NCBI GenBank assembly: GCA_023403845.1
Contig: JAEYDL010000018.1
Coordinates: forward strand, 124,001-188,000
DNA length: 64,000 bases
Reading direction: 5' to 3'
Origin: Pseudomonadota bacterium
Lineage (GTDB): Bacteria > Desulfobacterota > Desulfovibrionia > Desulfovibrionales > Desulfovibrionaceae
Shown: positions 1 through 7,521 of the stretch, one piece after another
Numbering within the stretch: position 1 is the stretch's first letter
How the letters are laid out: each line of letters opens with the position of its first letter
Made by a program: the position numbers and the translations under genes
The notes under the pieces: generated by a model
The model's input: only the letters and a program-made list of their open reading frames with translations
Database searches by the model: none
Told to the model about the DNA's origin: nothing

Positions 1-564
1 GATGCGCCCCGATATGGGAGAAGTCACTCGGGTATAATCAAGACGGATACGGGCGTTTTCCACGGCAGCCTTGTTCACGCCCACTTCAGCGAGAGCCTGC
101 TTGTAGGCCGCGTCGGCGCTGTCGTATTCCTGACGGCTCACGGCGCTGATATTCACAAGATCCTTGTAGCGCTGCATCGTAAGCCTGGTCGGCGCCACGT
201 TGGCCTGAGCCCGCGCGAGTGACGCCCTGGCGCTGGCCAGATCGGCCTCATAGGTGGCGGGGTCAATCTGGTAGAGGGTATCGCCCATCTTGACGTCCGT
301 TCCTTCCTCAAAGAGCCGTTTCTGAATGATACCGCTTACCTGAGGCCGAACTTCCGCAATCTGAAAGGGCGAAGTGCGTCCGGACAGTTCGGTGGTGAAC
401 AGAACCTTCTGCGGCTGCACGACGATCACTCCGACTTCCACGGCGGAAGCGGCGGTCGGCGTCGCGGCCTTCTGCTCATCGCATCCGGCAAGAAAAAGAA
501 TCCCCAGACAACCCAGCAGCGTCAGAAGAATGCTTGAAGGAGTCGTATTCCGGTTCTGAAGCAT
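1..564 (-). CDS. RND efflux periplasmic adaptor (AcrA/MexA-like lipoprotein), 5' part only
   Basis: The reading frame stays open from the ATG at 564 to the left edge, so only the first 188 residues are visible. The start MLQNRNTTPSSILL leads to a lipobox LAGC with the lipidated cysteine at residue 28, so the protein is probably anchored to the inner membrane facing the periplasm. The rest reads as a membrane fusion protein: a lipoyl-like half (VRPQVSGIIQKRLFEEG), a helical hairpin rich in Ala, Gln and Arg, and the second lipoyl half ending RVTSPISGRI. Adaptors of this family join an RND pump to an outer-membrane channel. The gene is divergent from a TetR regulator, the usual arrangement for a repressed drug-efflux operon. 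The pump gene should lie beyond the left edge. It is a second RND system, distinct from the one at 26696-32951. Confidence 0.9.
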   Translation of the reverse strand, partial: MLQNRNTTPSSILLTLLGCLGILFLAGCDEQKAATPTAASAVEVGVIVVQPQKVLFTTELSGRTSPFQIAEVRPQVSGIIQKRLFEEGTDVKMGDTLYQIDPATYEADLASARASLARAQANVAPTRLTMQRYKDLVNISAVSRQEYDSADAAYKQALAEVGVNKAAVENARIRLDYTRVTSPISGRI

Positions 565-688
565 AAAACCTCACTCTTGATTATGCGTCGCAGATGCCGA
601 CGCGCATGCCCGCACTCCTCCCCCTTCCGGAAGGGCAAGAAGGACGAATGAGAGAATATTGTGACGAAAATTTGACAAGGCCAATTTC

Positions 689-711
689 AATAGAGTAGAG
701 TAAACTCTATT
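689..711. promoter_or_regulatory. Inverted repeat, probable TetR-family operator
   Basis: AATAGAGT (689-696) and its exact reverse complement ACTCTATT (704-711) are separated by 7 bases; a shorter inner repeat AGAGT-AA-ACTCT (697-708) overlaps it. The repeat lies between the divergent RND adaptor and TetR genes, 39 bases before the TetR start, where a TetR dimer would repress both promoters. A TTGACA at 672-677 could be a -35 element for the regulator, but no good -10 follows at normal spacing. Binding by this regulator is inferred from position and symmetry. Confidence 0.6.
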
Positions 712-749
712 CGTTTGTTCCAATACGTCCCCAACTGGAGAATGTCAAG

Positions 750-1406
750 ATGACGAAACCCTCCGCTACCGTATCCCGCCAGTATCATTCCCCCACCCGG
801 GAACGGCAGGCTTCAATCACCCGCAGCAACATCACGGCAGCGGCCGAGCGCCTGCTGACCTCCCGCGGCTACGCCAAGACCACCATAGAGGCCATCGCCC
901 GGGAAGCCGGCGTATCCACCCAGACCGTCTATGCCGTCTTCGGTTCCAAGCGGGGCATTCTTGCCGCCATTCTCGACGAGAAGCTGGACAACAACGATGC
1001 CCTGTTCGAGATCTACCAGAACTCCCTCCAGACAACGGACGTCTATGAGGCGCTCCGGCTGACGGTAGACCTGATCCGGAGGGTCTGCGAAATTCAGAGT
1101 CCGGTCTATGAACTGCTCAGAGGAGCGGGAGTGCTCGATCCGGAACTCGCTCTCATCAACAAGGCCCGCGAAAAGATCAACCAGGAACGGGCCGACGAGC
1201 ATATCCGGAACATTCTGAACAACGATCCCGTCCACCGCCTCAAAAGGGGCATGAATCCGCGCATGGCGCAAGACATCTTCTGGTGTCTGTGCAACCGCGA
1301 CATATACCGGATTCTGGTGCAGGAACGCGGCTGGACGGCTGAAACCTACGCCGACTGGCTGTACGACATGCTCGTCGGGTCTCTTTTTGAAAGAGAGGAA
1401 GGCTGA
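750..1406 (+). CDS. TetR/AcrR family transcriptional regulator
   Basis: This 218-residue protein has the TetR helix-turn-helix at about residues 25-70 (ITAAAERLLTSRGYAKTTIE, then VSTQTVYAVFGSKRGIL), followed by a variable helical ligand-binding domain. A GGAG lies nine bases before the ATG. It is transcribed away from an RND adaptor gene with an inverted repeat between them, so it most likely represses that efflux operon and itself, with release by a pump substrate. The ligand cannot be told from sequence. The C-terminal domain does not let me place it in a named subfamily such as AcrR or TtgR. Confidence 0.9.
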   Translation: MTKPSATVSRQYHSPTRERQASITRSNITAAAERLLTSRGYAKTTIEAIAREAGVSTQTVYAVFGSKRGILAAILDEKLDNNDALFEIYQNSLQTTDVYEALRLTVDLIRRVCEIQSPVYELLRGAGVLDPELALINKAREKINQERADEHIRNILNNDPVHRLKRGMNPRMAQDIFWCLCNRDIYRILVQERGWTAETYADWLYDMLVGSLFEREEG

Positions 1407-1580
1407 CGCTTCGCCGATCCGGTTCCCGCCACGTCCGACAACGGACGCATGCACGGACGCACGATAGCCGACGAACGTTGCATGGGAATTTTCCGTGTAC
1501 AGCAAATCGTAACAGACTGTTTCAAATCTGTTTCACAGGAAGAAGGGGAACGACGCGCTCCGAGTCTGCCGGGGGACGGC

Positions 1581-1964
1581 CTAGGCGTCTTTTCCGCGCA
1601 CGCTTACACGGGCGACCACCTTCTCGTAGTAGGGACTTCTGTCGCCGATGGAAGGGCCTCTGCCCCTGCGGTTCGCGATACGGGCCAGCACTACGTCGAG
1701 CTTTTTCATCTGGGCCACCTTTTCCCGCTCGTCATCACAGCGCTCCAGGGCATCCATGATATCCTGAGCCTCCTTGCGGTCGGCCACTTCCTCGGGAACA
1801 TATCCGGCATTCTTCAGCAGTTTGTAGGCCAGACGCAGATCCTCGGGAATATGGGAATCATCCTCCAGCTCCAGAGGCCTGCCGGCCCCGGGAAGATCGT
1901 CGAATACTCCGCGTTCGCTCGCTTCCCGAATCCGCTCCTCGGCAATGATGGTGATGGCATCCAT
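1581..1964 (-). CDS. DUF1992 protein (DnaJ-C28-like conserved domain)
   Basis: The 127-residue protein begins MDAITIIAEERIREASERGVFDDLPGAG. This is the hallmark of DUF1992, also found in the eukaryotic DNAJC28 protein: a helical segment, then the invariant F-DDLPGAGRPL core, then a charged C-terminal half. Nothing suggests a membrane or catalytic role, and no biochemical function is established that I can cite. The gene stands alone, convergent with the TetR gene and divergent from the DRE-TIM enzyme gene. A short hairpin GACGGCCTAGGCGTC at 1575-1589 followed by TTTT overlaps its stop codon and could weakly terminate the TetR transcript. Confidence 0.85.
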   Translation of the reverse strand: MDAITIIAEERIREASERGVFDDLPGAGRPLELEDDSHIPEDLRLAYKLLKNAGYVPEEVADRKEAQDIMDALERCDDEREKVAQMKKLDVVLARIANRRGRGPSIGDRSPYYEKVVARVSVRGKDA

Positions 1965-2226
1965 GAAAATTCTCCCTCAAGCCCGCACAACGCGAGACAT
2001 CTTCGGGACAGGTTCGTCCCGAACCGTTCTTCGTCTACACCGGGACGCCGATCCCCGCAAGCGCGGCCCATCCGGCGGATCTCCAGAGGTTTCGCCGGAT
2101 TTGCCCTCCTGACACCGCTTCCGTTTCAACAAAAAAAGCGTTATGCTAAAAGCTGGAAAGGCAGACCGATCATGACGCAAGGTAGCCGACGCGCCTGCCG
2201 TCCCTAACAGGAGGAAAAAACAGACC

Positions 2227-4050
2227 ATGAGCCTGATGTACCAGAAACACGCCTCCATGCCCCTGTCCCTGGACAACCGGGCGGAGCCTGAACTCTACCG
2301 CGACGTTTTCCCCTACTCCCAGATCAGCCGCATCGAATTCGACGATACGTTCCTCGTGCCCCGTCCGGCCGATCCCATGTTCATCACCGACACGACCTTC
2401 CGCGACGGCCAGCAGGCCCGTCCTCCCTATACAGTCAAGCAGATCGCCCGCATCTATGACCTTCTGCACAAGCTGGGCGGCAAAAGCGGACTTATTCAAG
2501 CTTCGGAATTTTTTATGTATTCCCAGAAAGACCGCAAGGCCATCGAGGTTTGCCGGTCGCGCGGCTACCGTTTCCCCCGCATCACGGGCTGGATCCGGGC
2601 CAATCTGGAGGACCTGAAAATCGCCCGGGACATGGAGTTCGACGAAGTCGGGCTGCTTACCAGCATGTCCGACTACCACGTCTTTCTCAAACTCGGCAAA
2701 ACCCGCGAACAGGCCATGAACGACTATCTCAGGGTCGTTACGCAGGCTCTGGAATGGGGCATCGTCCCCCGCTGCCACTTCGAAGACGTGACCCGCGCCG
2801 ACATCTATGGCTTTTGCCTGCCGTTCGCCCGCAAGCTGATGGACCTGTCCCGTCAGGCGTCCATGCCCGTCAAGATCCGTCTCTGCGACACCCTCGGCTA
2901 CGGTGTTCCCTTCCCGGGAGCGGCGCTGCCCCGCTCCGTGCAGCGCATCGTGCGCGCGTTCACCGATGAGGCGGGCGTTCCCGGTGCCTGGCTGGAATGG
3001 CACGGGCATAACGACTTCCATAAGGTCCTCGTCAACGGCGTCACCGCCTGGCTGTACGGCTGCGGCGGCGTGAACGGCACGCTGATGGGATTCGGCGAGC
3101 GCACGGGCAACGCGCCTCTGGAGGCTCTGGTCATCGACTATATTTCTCTGACCGGCAACGACGAGGCCGCAGATCCCACGGTCATTACCGAAATCGCCAG
3201 CTATTTCGAAAAGGAACTCGATTACCACATTCCCCACAACTATCCTTTCGCGGGCAAGGACTTCAACGCCACCAGCGCTGGCATCCATGTGGACGGACTC
3301 AGCAAGAACGAAGAAATCTACAACATCTTCGACACCAAAAAGATTCTCAACCGCTCCGTCCCCATCATCATCAACGACAAGGCCGGACGCGCGGGCGTGG
3401 CCTACTGGATCAATCAGGTCTTCGATCTGCCGCCTGAACGGCAGGTATCCAAGAAGCATCCGGCCGTGGGACAGATCCACGCCAAGATCATGAAGGCCTA
3501 CGAAGAGGGCCGTAACACCTCCTTCTCCAGCAAAGAAGTGGAGATGCTGGCCCGTCGCTATATGCCCGAACTCTTCGACAGTGAATTCGACCATATCAAA
3601 CAACTGGCCGGTCATCTTGCCGCCAACCTGCTGGAGCGCCTAGCCGCCAGCTGTGAACGGGCCGCCAGCGACGGCGTTCTGGAGCAGCTGCTGCAGGACT
3701 TCGTCCATGAGTACGACTTCATCCAGTACGTCTATGTCACCGACGTGCAGGGACACTCCAAGGCCGTCGCCTTCAGCGACCCCAACCGGGGCCGCTACGA
3801 AGCCTTCCCCATCGGCTACGACTATTCCAACCGCGAATGGTTCAATGAACCCATGAAGACCGGGAAACTGCATATCATGAACGTGCATCAGTCCCAGGTC
3901 ACCAGTCAGCTCATCATCACGGTGTCCACGGTCATCACCGATGCCCGGGACGAAATCATCGGCGTCCTCGGCGCAGACATCCAGCTTGAGGAAATCATCC
4001 GCCGCGCCGAAGCTCTCGAAGAGGAAACCAGACCGGTCGAAGACGACTGA
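2227..4050 (+). CDS. DRE-TIM (isopropylmalate/homocitrate synthase-like) enzyme with C-terminal Cache/PDC sensor domain
   Basis: This 607-residue protein has two parts. Residues about 50-400 carry the DRE-TIM barrel signature of HMG-CoA lyase, LeuA and homocitrate synthase: TTFRDGQQ (56-63) with the catalytic Arg-Asp, CDTLGYG (220-226), the metal-binding HGHND (259-263) and GERTGN (290-295). Residues about 480-595 look like a PDC/Cache ligand-binding fold (VYVTDVQGHSKAVAF, YSNREWFNEP, then VLGADIQLEEI). That fold is normally the extracellular sensor of chemoreceptors and kinases, yet here there is no signal peptide or membrane segment. The usual LeuA regulatory domain (LeuA_dimer) is absent, so the Cache domain may be the allosteric module. 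AGGAGG lies 12 bases before the ATG. No leucine or lysine genes adjoin it, so the substrate is unknown. Confidence 0.8.
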   Translation: MSLMYQKHASMPLSLDNRAEPELYRDVFPYSQISRIEFDDTFLVPRPADPMFITDTTFRDGQQARPPYTVKQIARIYDLLHKLGGKSGLIQASEFFMYSQKDRKAIEVCRSRGYRFPRITGWIRANLEDLKIARDMEFDEVGLLTSMSDYHVFLKLGKTREQAMNDYLRVVTQALEWGIVPRCHFEDVTRADIYGFCLPFARKLMDLSRQASMPVKIRLCDTLGYGVPFPGAALPRSVQRIVRAFTDEAGVPGAWLEWHGHNDFHKVLVNGVTAWLYGCGGVNGTLMGFGERTGNAPLEALVIDYISLTGNDEAADPTVITEIASYFEKELDYHIPHNYPFAGKDFNATSAGIHVDGLSKNEEIYNIFDTKKILNRSVPIIINDKAGRAGVAYWINQVFDLPPERQVSKKHPAVGQIHAKIMKAYEEGRNTSFSSKEVEMLARRYMPELFDSEFDHIKQLAGHLAANLLERLAASCERAASDGVLEQLLQDFVHEYDFIQYVYVTDVQGHSKAVAFSDPNRGRYEAFPIGYDYSNREWFNEPMKTGKLHIMNVHQSQVTSQLIITVSTVITDARDEIIGVLGADIQLEEIIRRAEALEEETRPVEDD

Positions 4051-4071
4051 TCCCGCAATCCGGCGTTCCCG

Positions 4072-4102
4072 GCCCCCGAACATCCGGTTCGGGGGCTTTT
4101 TT
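4072..4102 (+). terminator. Rho-independent terminator of the DRE-TIM/Cache gene
   Basis: A perfect 9-bp stem GCCCCCGAA (4072-4080)/TTCGGGGGC (4088-4096) with a 7-base loop is followed by six T residues, 21 bases after the stop codon. Confidence 0.9.
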
Positions 4103-4187
4103 GTACTCAGCGCGTAATAATCCGTATCAGAATGCAAATCCTTATTTACGGGGCTTGTTCTCCCTCCTGATTTGCTATAGAAGAAAG

Positions 4188-4470
4188 GCGACACCGTTTT
4201 TCGTTCCGGAAAATGAAAACAGTGTTTCATATTGCCGGACGCAAAATTGAAAGACGAATTTCAGCGAAGGGCTTTTTGATTGGAGGGAAATCAAAAGCCT
4301 GACGCTCACCCGTCCTCCGGGGAGCGGCGACAGCCGTTCCTGACGTTCTCTTCAGCGTGGGGAGCGTCCCCGTGGTCGATCAACGGCATACGGCGGGAGC
4401 AGACGGCACGTGCTTCCGCAATACTGTGTGGAGCAATGCCGAGGGCGCATCTGGCTGGATGCGCCCTCTC
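4188..4470 (+). ncRNA. Candidate structured RNA in a gene-free interval
   Basis: The 438 bases between 4103 and 4540 lie between two converging genes and hold no convincing coding frame, but carry a chain of hairpins. These are TCCGG...CCGGA enclosing ATGAAA...TTTCAT (4205-4239); GGCTTTTTGATT/AATCAAAAGCC with a GGAGGG in its loop (4270-4299); nested ACGCT/AGCGT, CGTC/GACG and CGGC/GCCG (302-358 after 4000); GGGGA/TCCCC (4359-4371); TGCTTCCGCA/TGTGGAGCA with one G-U pair and one bulge (4411-4435); and an 11-bp perfect stem GAGGGCGCATC/GATGCGCCCTC (4441-4468). A TTGTTC-N15-TATAGA (4155-4181) could be the promoter. The G-U pair favours the plus strand. The final stem lacks a T-run. I do not recognise a known RNA family. 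The ends are estimates. Confidence 0.35.
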
Positions 4471-4540
4471 GTCGTATCCGGCCCTTCAGACCGCCCTGCC
4501 CCGCGGACTTTCTTGGTGCGCGGACGAAATCGCGACTCCG

Positions 4541-5908
4541 TCAGGGCTCAAGCAAGGCGACGCTTTCCACGTGCGGCGTCTGGGGAAAAAGATCCACCGG
4601 CCGGACCGTCCGCAGCCGAAAGGCGGGACTCAGACGCGCGACATCTCTGGCCAGCGTGGCCGGATTGCAGGAAACATAGAGGATACGTCGGGGCGACGCC
4701 TTCACAAGCTGCTGCACGACCCTGGCATCCAAACCGGCACGGGGAGGATCAACGACCACGACATCGGGAGGTGCCTGCCTGATCAGCCTTCCCAGAACAC
4801 TGCGGGCATCCCCGGACTCCATACGGTACCGCCGCAAGCCCAAAATATCCGCATTCATCCGGGCATAGCGAACTGCTCCTGGCATTTCCTCCACGCCGAT
4901 CAAACGTCCTCCCCGCATATGCCGCGCCAAAGAAAATCCAATGGAGCCGATTCCACCGTATACATCCCATACTGTAGGATCATTCAGCTCCTCAAGACGA
5001 CACAGGCGGGCGACCTCTGCGTACAGCAGTTCCGCCGCCGGAGTATTGACCTGAAAAAAGGATGCCGGTCCAAGTACCAGTTCCACTCCGGCGATACGCT
5101 CCCGTATCTCCCCGTCTGCGTAGGCGATCGTTTCTCCATAGGCTACGTCGCCAGGAGCCGAACGCAAGGACAGGGCGAAACCGGACACACCGGCAACGAC
5201 GGAACGCAACAACGCGGCGAACCGTTCCCCCAAAAGAGTATCGTTTCCCTTTGCCGCATCCGGCCCAAGAATAAGCTCCACAAAGCAGCCCCCGGCGTGG
5301 GGTTCCCGCACTACAAGGAAACGGCATCGGGCGGCAAGCTCCGCCTGTTCCAGAACCAGCCCCCGGACGGCCTCAAGCACCCGCATCGTCAAAGGCGATT
5401 GCAGAAGACAGCCTGTGACGGAAACGACGGCCCGCGAACCGCGTTCCCGCAGTCCCAGTACAATCCCGCCTTCTTCCGTTCTTCCGAATGCGAATTCCAT
5501 CTTGTTACGGTATCTCCACGTCTCCGGCGAAGGCAGAATATCCAGTATGAGCGGGTTTTCGATCCCCCCTACCCGCTGCAGGGCATCCCGGACTATGCGG
5601 GCCTTCCACTCCAGCTGCCGCACATAGGGAAGCCCCTGCCACGGACATCCGCCGCACAGCCCTGCATGTGGACAGGGCGGTTCATTTTCATCCTCGGACG
5701 GGACGAGAATCTCCACAAGCTCCGCTTCGGCCATACGCTTTCTGGTCCGCACAATTCGCGCCCGGACCCGCTGCCCCGGAAGGGCTCCTTCCACAAAGAC
5801 GGCCATTCCCTCTCTGCGTCCAAGTCCCCTCCCGTCGGAAACGAGAGCGGAAACGTCCAGCTCGACGACCTGCTGCGGAACAAGCGGATTACTCTGGGAC
5901 ATACTCAT
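4541..5908 (-). CDS. RlmD/RumA-like class I rRNA (uracil-C5)-methyltransferase
   Basis: Read from the ATG at 5908, which has GGAGG four bases upstream, the product is 455 residues. An N-terminal TRAM-like region (LDVSALVSDGRGLGRREGMAVFVEG) is followed by an iron-sulfur cysteine cluster CPHAGLCGGC. The SAM-binding fold comes next (VWDVYGGIGSIGF), then DPPRAG and the catalytic motif YVSCNPATLARD with the nucleophilic cysteine. This is the TrmA/RlmCD family (COG2265), which makes 5-methyluridine in RNA; the four-cysteine cluster points to the RlmD type. Orthology to RlmD rather than another COG2265 member is not proven. It stands alone, divergent from a small membrane-protein gene. The frame continues upstream of 5908 but without a better start. 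Confidence 0.88.
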   Translation of the reverse strand: MSMSQSNPLVPQQVVELDVSALVSDGRGLGRREGMAVFVEGALPGQRVRARIVRTRKRMAEAELVEILVPSEDENEPPCPHAGLCGGCPWQGLPYVRQLEWKARIVRDALQRVGGIENPLILDILPSPETWRYRNKMEFAFGRTEEGGIVLGLRERGSRAVVSVTGCLLQSPLTMRVLEAVRGLVLEQAELAARCRFLVVREPHAGGCFVELILGPDAAKGNDTLLGERFAALLRSVVAGVSGFALSLRSAPGDVAYGETIAYADGEIRERIAGVELVLGPASFFQVNTPAAELLYAEVARLCRLEELNDPTVWDVYGGIGSIGFSLARHMRGGRLIGVEEMPGAVRYARMNADILGLRRYRMESGDARSVLGRLIRQAPPDVVVVDPPRAGLDARVVQQLVKASPRRILYVSCNPATLARDVARLSPAFRLRTVRPVDLFPQTPHVESVALLEP

Positions 5909-6045
5909 GAAACCTCCACGACCGAAGCCTGATTTCTTCCAGCGATATTTCTTTCCAGTCCGGGAGTCCCGGAGAGACAGGCTTTCTCCCCTTGACATTT
6001 GACGCAAGGAAGGCAATGAACAAGAATCAAAAAAGGAGCCTGACC

Positions 6046-6186
6046 ATGCTTAGCGAACTCATCTCCAACGCCATGCACTCGACCCCGCAGGGTTTTGTGG
6101 GCGTGACGCTGATTTTCCTGTATTTCTGTCTGATCGTTTCGACGGCTTTCTACCGTATCAAAAAAGGCGATCACATGCATCACTAG
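6046..6186 (+). CDS. Small single-span membrane protein, 46 residues
   Basis: An ATG at 6046 with AAAAGGAG at the right distance opens a 46-codon frame ending HMHH. Residues about 15-36 (GFVGVTLIFLYFCLIVSTAF) form one hydrophobic helix, followed by a basic tail YRIKKGDH, so the C-terminus is probably cytoplasmic. A TTGACA at 5992-5997 could be its -35. A large inverted repeat follows its stop directly. The gene is isolated between rlmD and purH. I do not recognise a family. The strong ribosome site, helix and basic flank make it credible despite its size. Confidence 0.6.
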   Translation: MLSELISNAMHSTPQGFVGVTLIFLYFCLIVSTAFYRIKKGDHMHH

Positions 6187-6219
6187 GAAATCGTTCAAAC
6201 CCACTGTCTGAACGATTTC
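6187..6219. terminator. 11-bp inverted repeat after the small membrane-protein gene
   Basis: GAAATCGTTCA (6187-6197) and TGAACGATTTC (6209-6219) pair perfectly around an 11-base loop directly after the TAG stop. There is no T-run, so it may end or stabilise the mRNA rather than be a classical terminator. Confidence 0.5.
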
Positions 6220-6340
6220 GGCGCACACCGCGTCTTTTGCCGCAAGGGTATGCCGGAGAAACATCTTTTCTCTGAAGCATGCCTTTTATACATCCGGTCA
6301 TGCGCCGGATGCAGCATTCCTCTCAGCCCGGGGAGTACAA

Positions 6341-6934
6341 ATGGATTTTCTGCCCATCAAACGTGCGCTGCTCAGCGTCACCCACAAGGACGGACTGGCC
6401 GAATTCGGCGCGTTTCTGAGCGCCAACGGCGTGGAGCTTGTTTCCACCGGCGGCACCTTGAAATTTCTGGAACAGGCCGGGTTGCCGGTCACTGCGGTAA
6501 GCGCCGTAACCGGATTTCCGGAAATCCTCGGCGGCAGGGTCAAGACCCTGCATCCGCGCATCCATGGCGGTATTCTGGCAGACAAGGACAATCCGGACCA
6601 TCTCAAGACGCTTTCCGAGATGAACATCCTGCCCTTCGACCTCATCTGCGTCAATCTTTACGACTTCGAGAGTGCTCTGGCCAAGGGCCTGAAGCCCCGT
6701 GAAGCCATTGAGGAAATTGATATCGGTGGTCCCTGCATGTTGCGCGCCGCATCCAAGAACTACCATAGCATGCTGGTGCTTTCCGATCCGTCCTTCTACG
6801 CCGAAGCCATGAACGAGATGAAGTCCAGCGACATGGCCGTATCTCTGGCTTTCCGCCAGAGAATGGCAGCCAGAACGTTCGCCCGGACAGCGCAGTACGA
6901 TGCCATGATCGCCGGCTATCTGGAAAAGGCGTAA
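6341..6934 (+). CDS. purH: IMP cyclohydrolase, stand-alone (PurH N-terminal domain)
   Basis: The 197-residue protein matches only the N-terminal MGS-like domain of bifunctional PurH, which closes FAICAR to IMP in the last step of purine synthesis. Visible family features are ALLSVTHKDGLAEF at the start, STGGTLKFL, GFPEILGGRVKTLHPRIHGGIL and the phosphate-binding IDIGGPCMLRAASKN. The AICAR transformylase domain that follows in most bacteria (about 330 more residues) is absent: the frame ends after the helix AQYDAMIAGYLEKA and a terminator follows. This is not a truncation but the split arrangement known in Desulfovibrio-type genomes, so a separate AICAR formyltransferase must be encoded elsewhere. 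GGGGAG lies five bases before the ATG. Confidence 0.9.
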   Translation: MDFLPIKRALLSVTHKDGLAEFGAFLSANGVELVSTGGTLKFLEQAGLPVTAVSAVTGFPEILGGRVKTLHPRIHGGILADKDNPDHLKTLSEMNILPFDLICVNLYDFESALAKGLKPREAIEEIDIGGPCMLRAASKNYHSMLVLSDPSFYAEAMNEMKSSDMAVSLAFRQRMAARTFARTAQYDAMIAGYLEKA

Positions 6935-6956
6935 ATTTTCCCTTTCATGCAGCGAG

Positions 6957-6980
6957 AGGCCGGTTTTCCCGGCCTTTTTC
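6957..6980 (+). terminator. Rho-independent terminator of purH
   Basis: The stem AGGCCGG (6957-6963)/CCGGCCT (6969-6975) has a 5-base loop and is followed by four more T residues. Confidence 0.85.
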
Positions 6981-7053
6981 GTTTCGCCCGTCGGACCCCC
7001 ATTCCCGCTGGAAGAGTGCTCTCCGGGCAACAGAAAACAGACAGGAAAGAACC

Positions 7054-7521
7054 ATGAACGGAAACGTCGAGACAGCACGCCCGAGAATCGAAGTCGTGGG
7101 CGGTATTTTGTGGCGCGGAAACAGCTTTCTTGCCGCTCAGCGCCCTGAAGGAACCGGACAAGCCGGATTCTGGGAATTCCCCGGCGGCAAGATGGAACCC
7201 GGGGAAACGCGGGAACAGGCGCTGATTCGAGAGCTCTCCGAGGAGTTGTCCGTAGCAGCCCATGAATTGCGCTTCTGGCGGACAGTGGACCATGAGTATC
7301 CGCAACGCTCCGTCCGCCTGCACTTTTTTCATGTATTGCGTTTCTCCGGCGAGCCTGTGCCCAACGACGGACAGACGCTGTGCTGGGTCACGCCGGAAGA
7401 GGCTGTCGCCCTTCCCTTTCTGGAAGCGGACGCCCCTCTTCTGCCGGAACTTGCGCCCCCGTCTGTTCCTGATGCCGAGCCCCGAGGGGAGGGCGCTCAC
7501 CTGGACAGAACGACGTTCTGA
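7054..7521 (+). CDS. MutT-like Nudix hydrolase ((d)NTP pyrophosphatase)
   Basis: This 155-residue Nudix protein probably cleans oxidised nucleotides such as 8-oxo-dGTP. The Nudix box runs from G45 to V67: GGKMEPGETREQAL then IRELSEELSV. The metal-binding RELSEE core (59-64) is intact, but the last glycine of the consensus GX5EX7REUXEEXGU is Ser66. The preceding FWEFPGGK and QRPEGTGQAG are typical of MutT rather than other Nudix enzymes. A C-terminal tail of about 25 residues is rich in Pro and acidic residues. The gene overlaps the 3' end of the convergent cupin gene by 25 bases. Substrate assignment is by family only. Confidence 0.85.
   Translation: MNGNVETARPRIEVVGGILWRGNSFLAAQRPEGTGQAGFWEFPGGKMEPGETREQALIRELSEELSVAAHELRFWRTVDHEYPQRSVRLHFFHVLRFSGEPVPNDGQTLCWVTPEEAVALPFLEADAPLLPELAPPSVPDAEPRGEGAHLDRTTF

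Noticed and set aside
8..23. A 16-base exact match to 23821-23836
   Set aside because: One pair of 16-base matches is about what chance allows in 64 kb; one copy is inside coding sequence and the flanks differ.
1511..1532. AACAGA-N10-TCTGTT inverted repeat between the TetR and DUF1992 genes
   Set aside because: Arms of six bases in a convergent intergenic region, no T-run and no promoter nearby; likely chance.
2170..3615. 481-codon minus-strand frame across the DRE-TIM gene
   Set aside because: Antisense shadow of a protein with clear catalytic motifs.
4280..5932. 550-codon plus-strand frame across the RlmD-like gene
   Set aside because: Antisense to a gene with intact motifs; composition and lack of ribosome site argue against coding.
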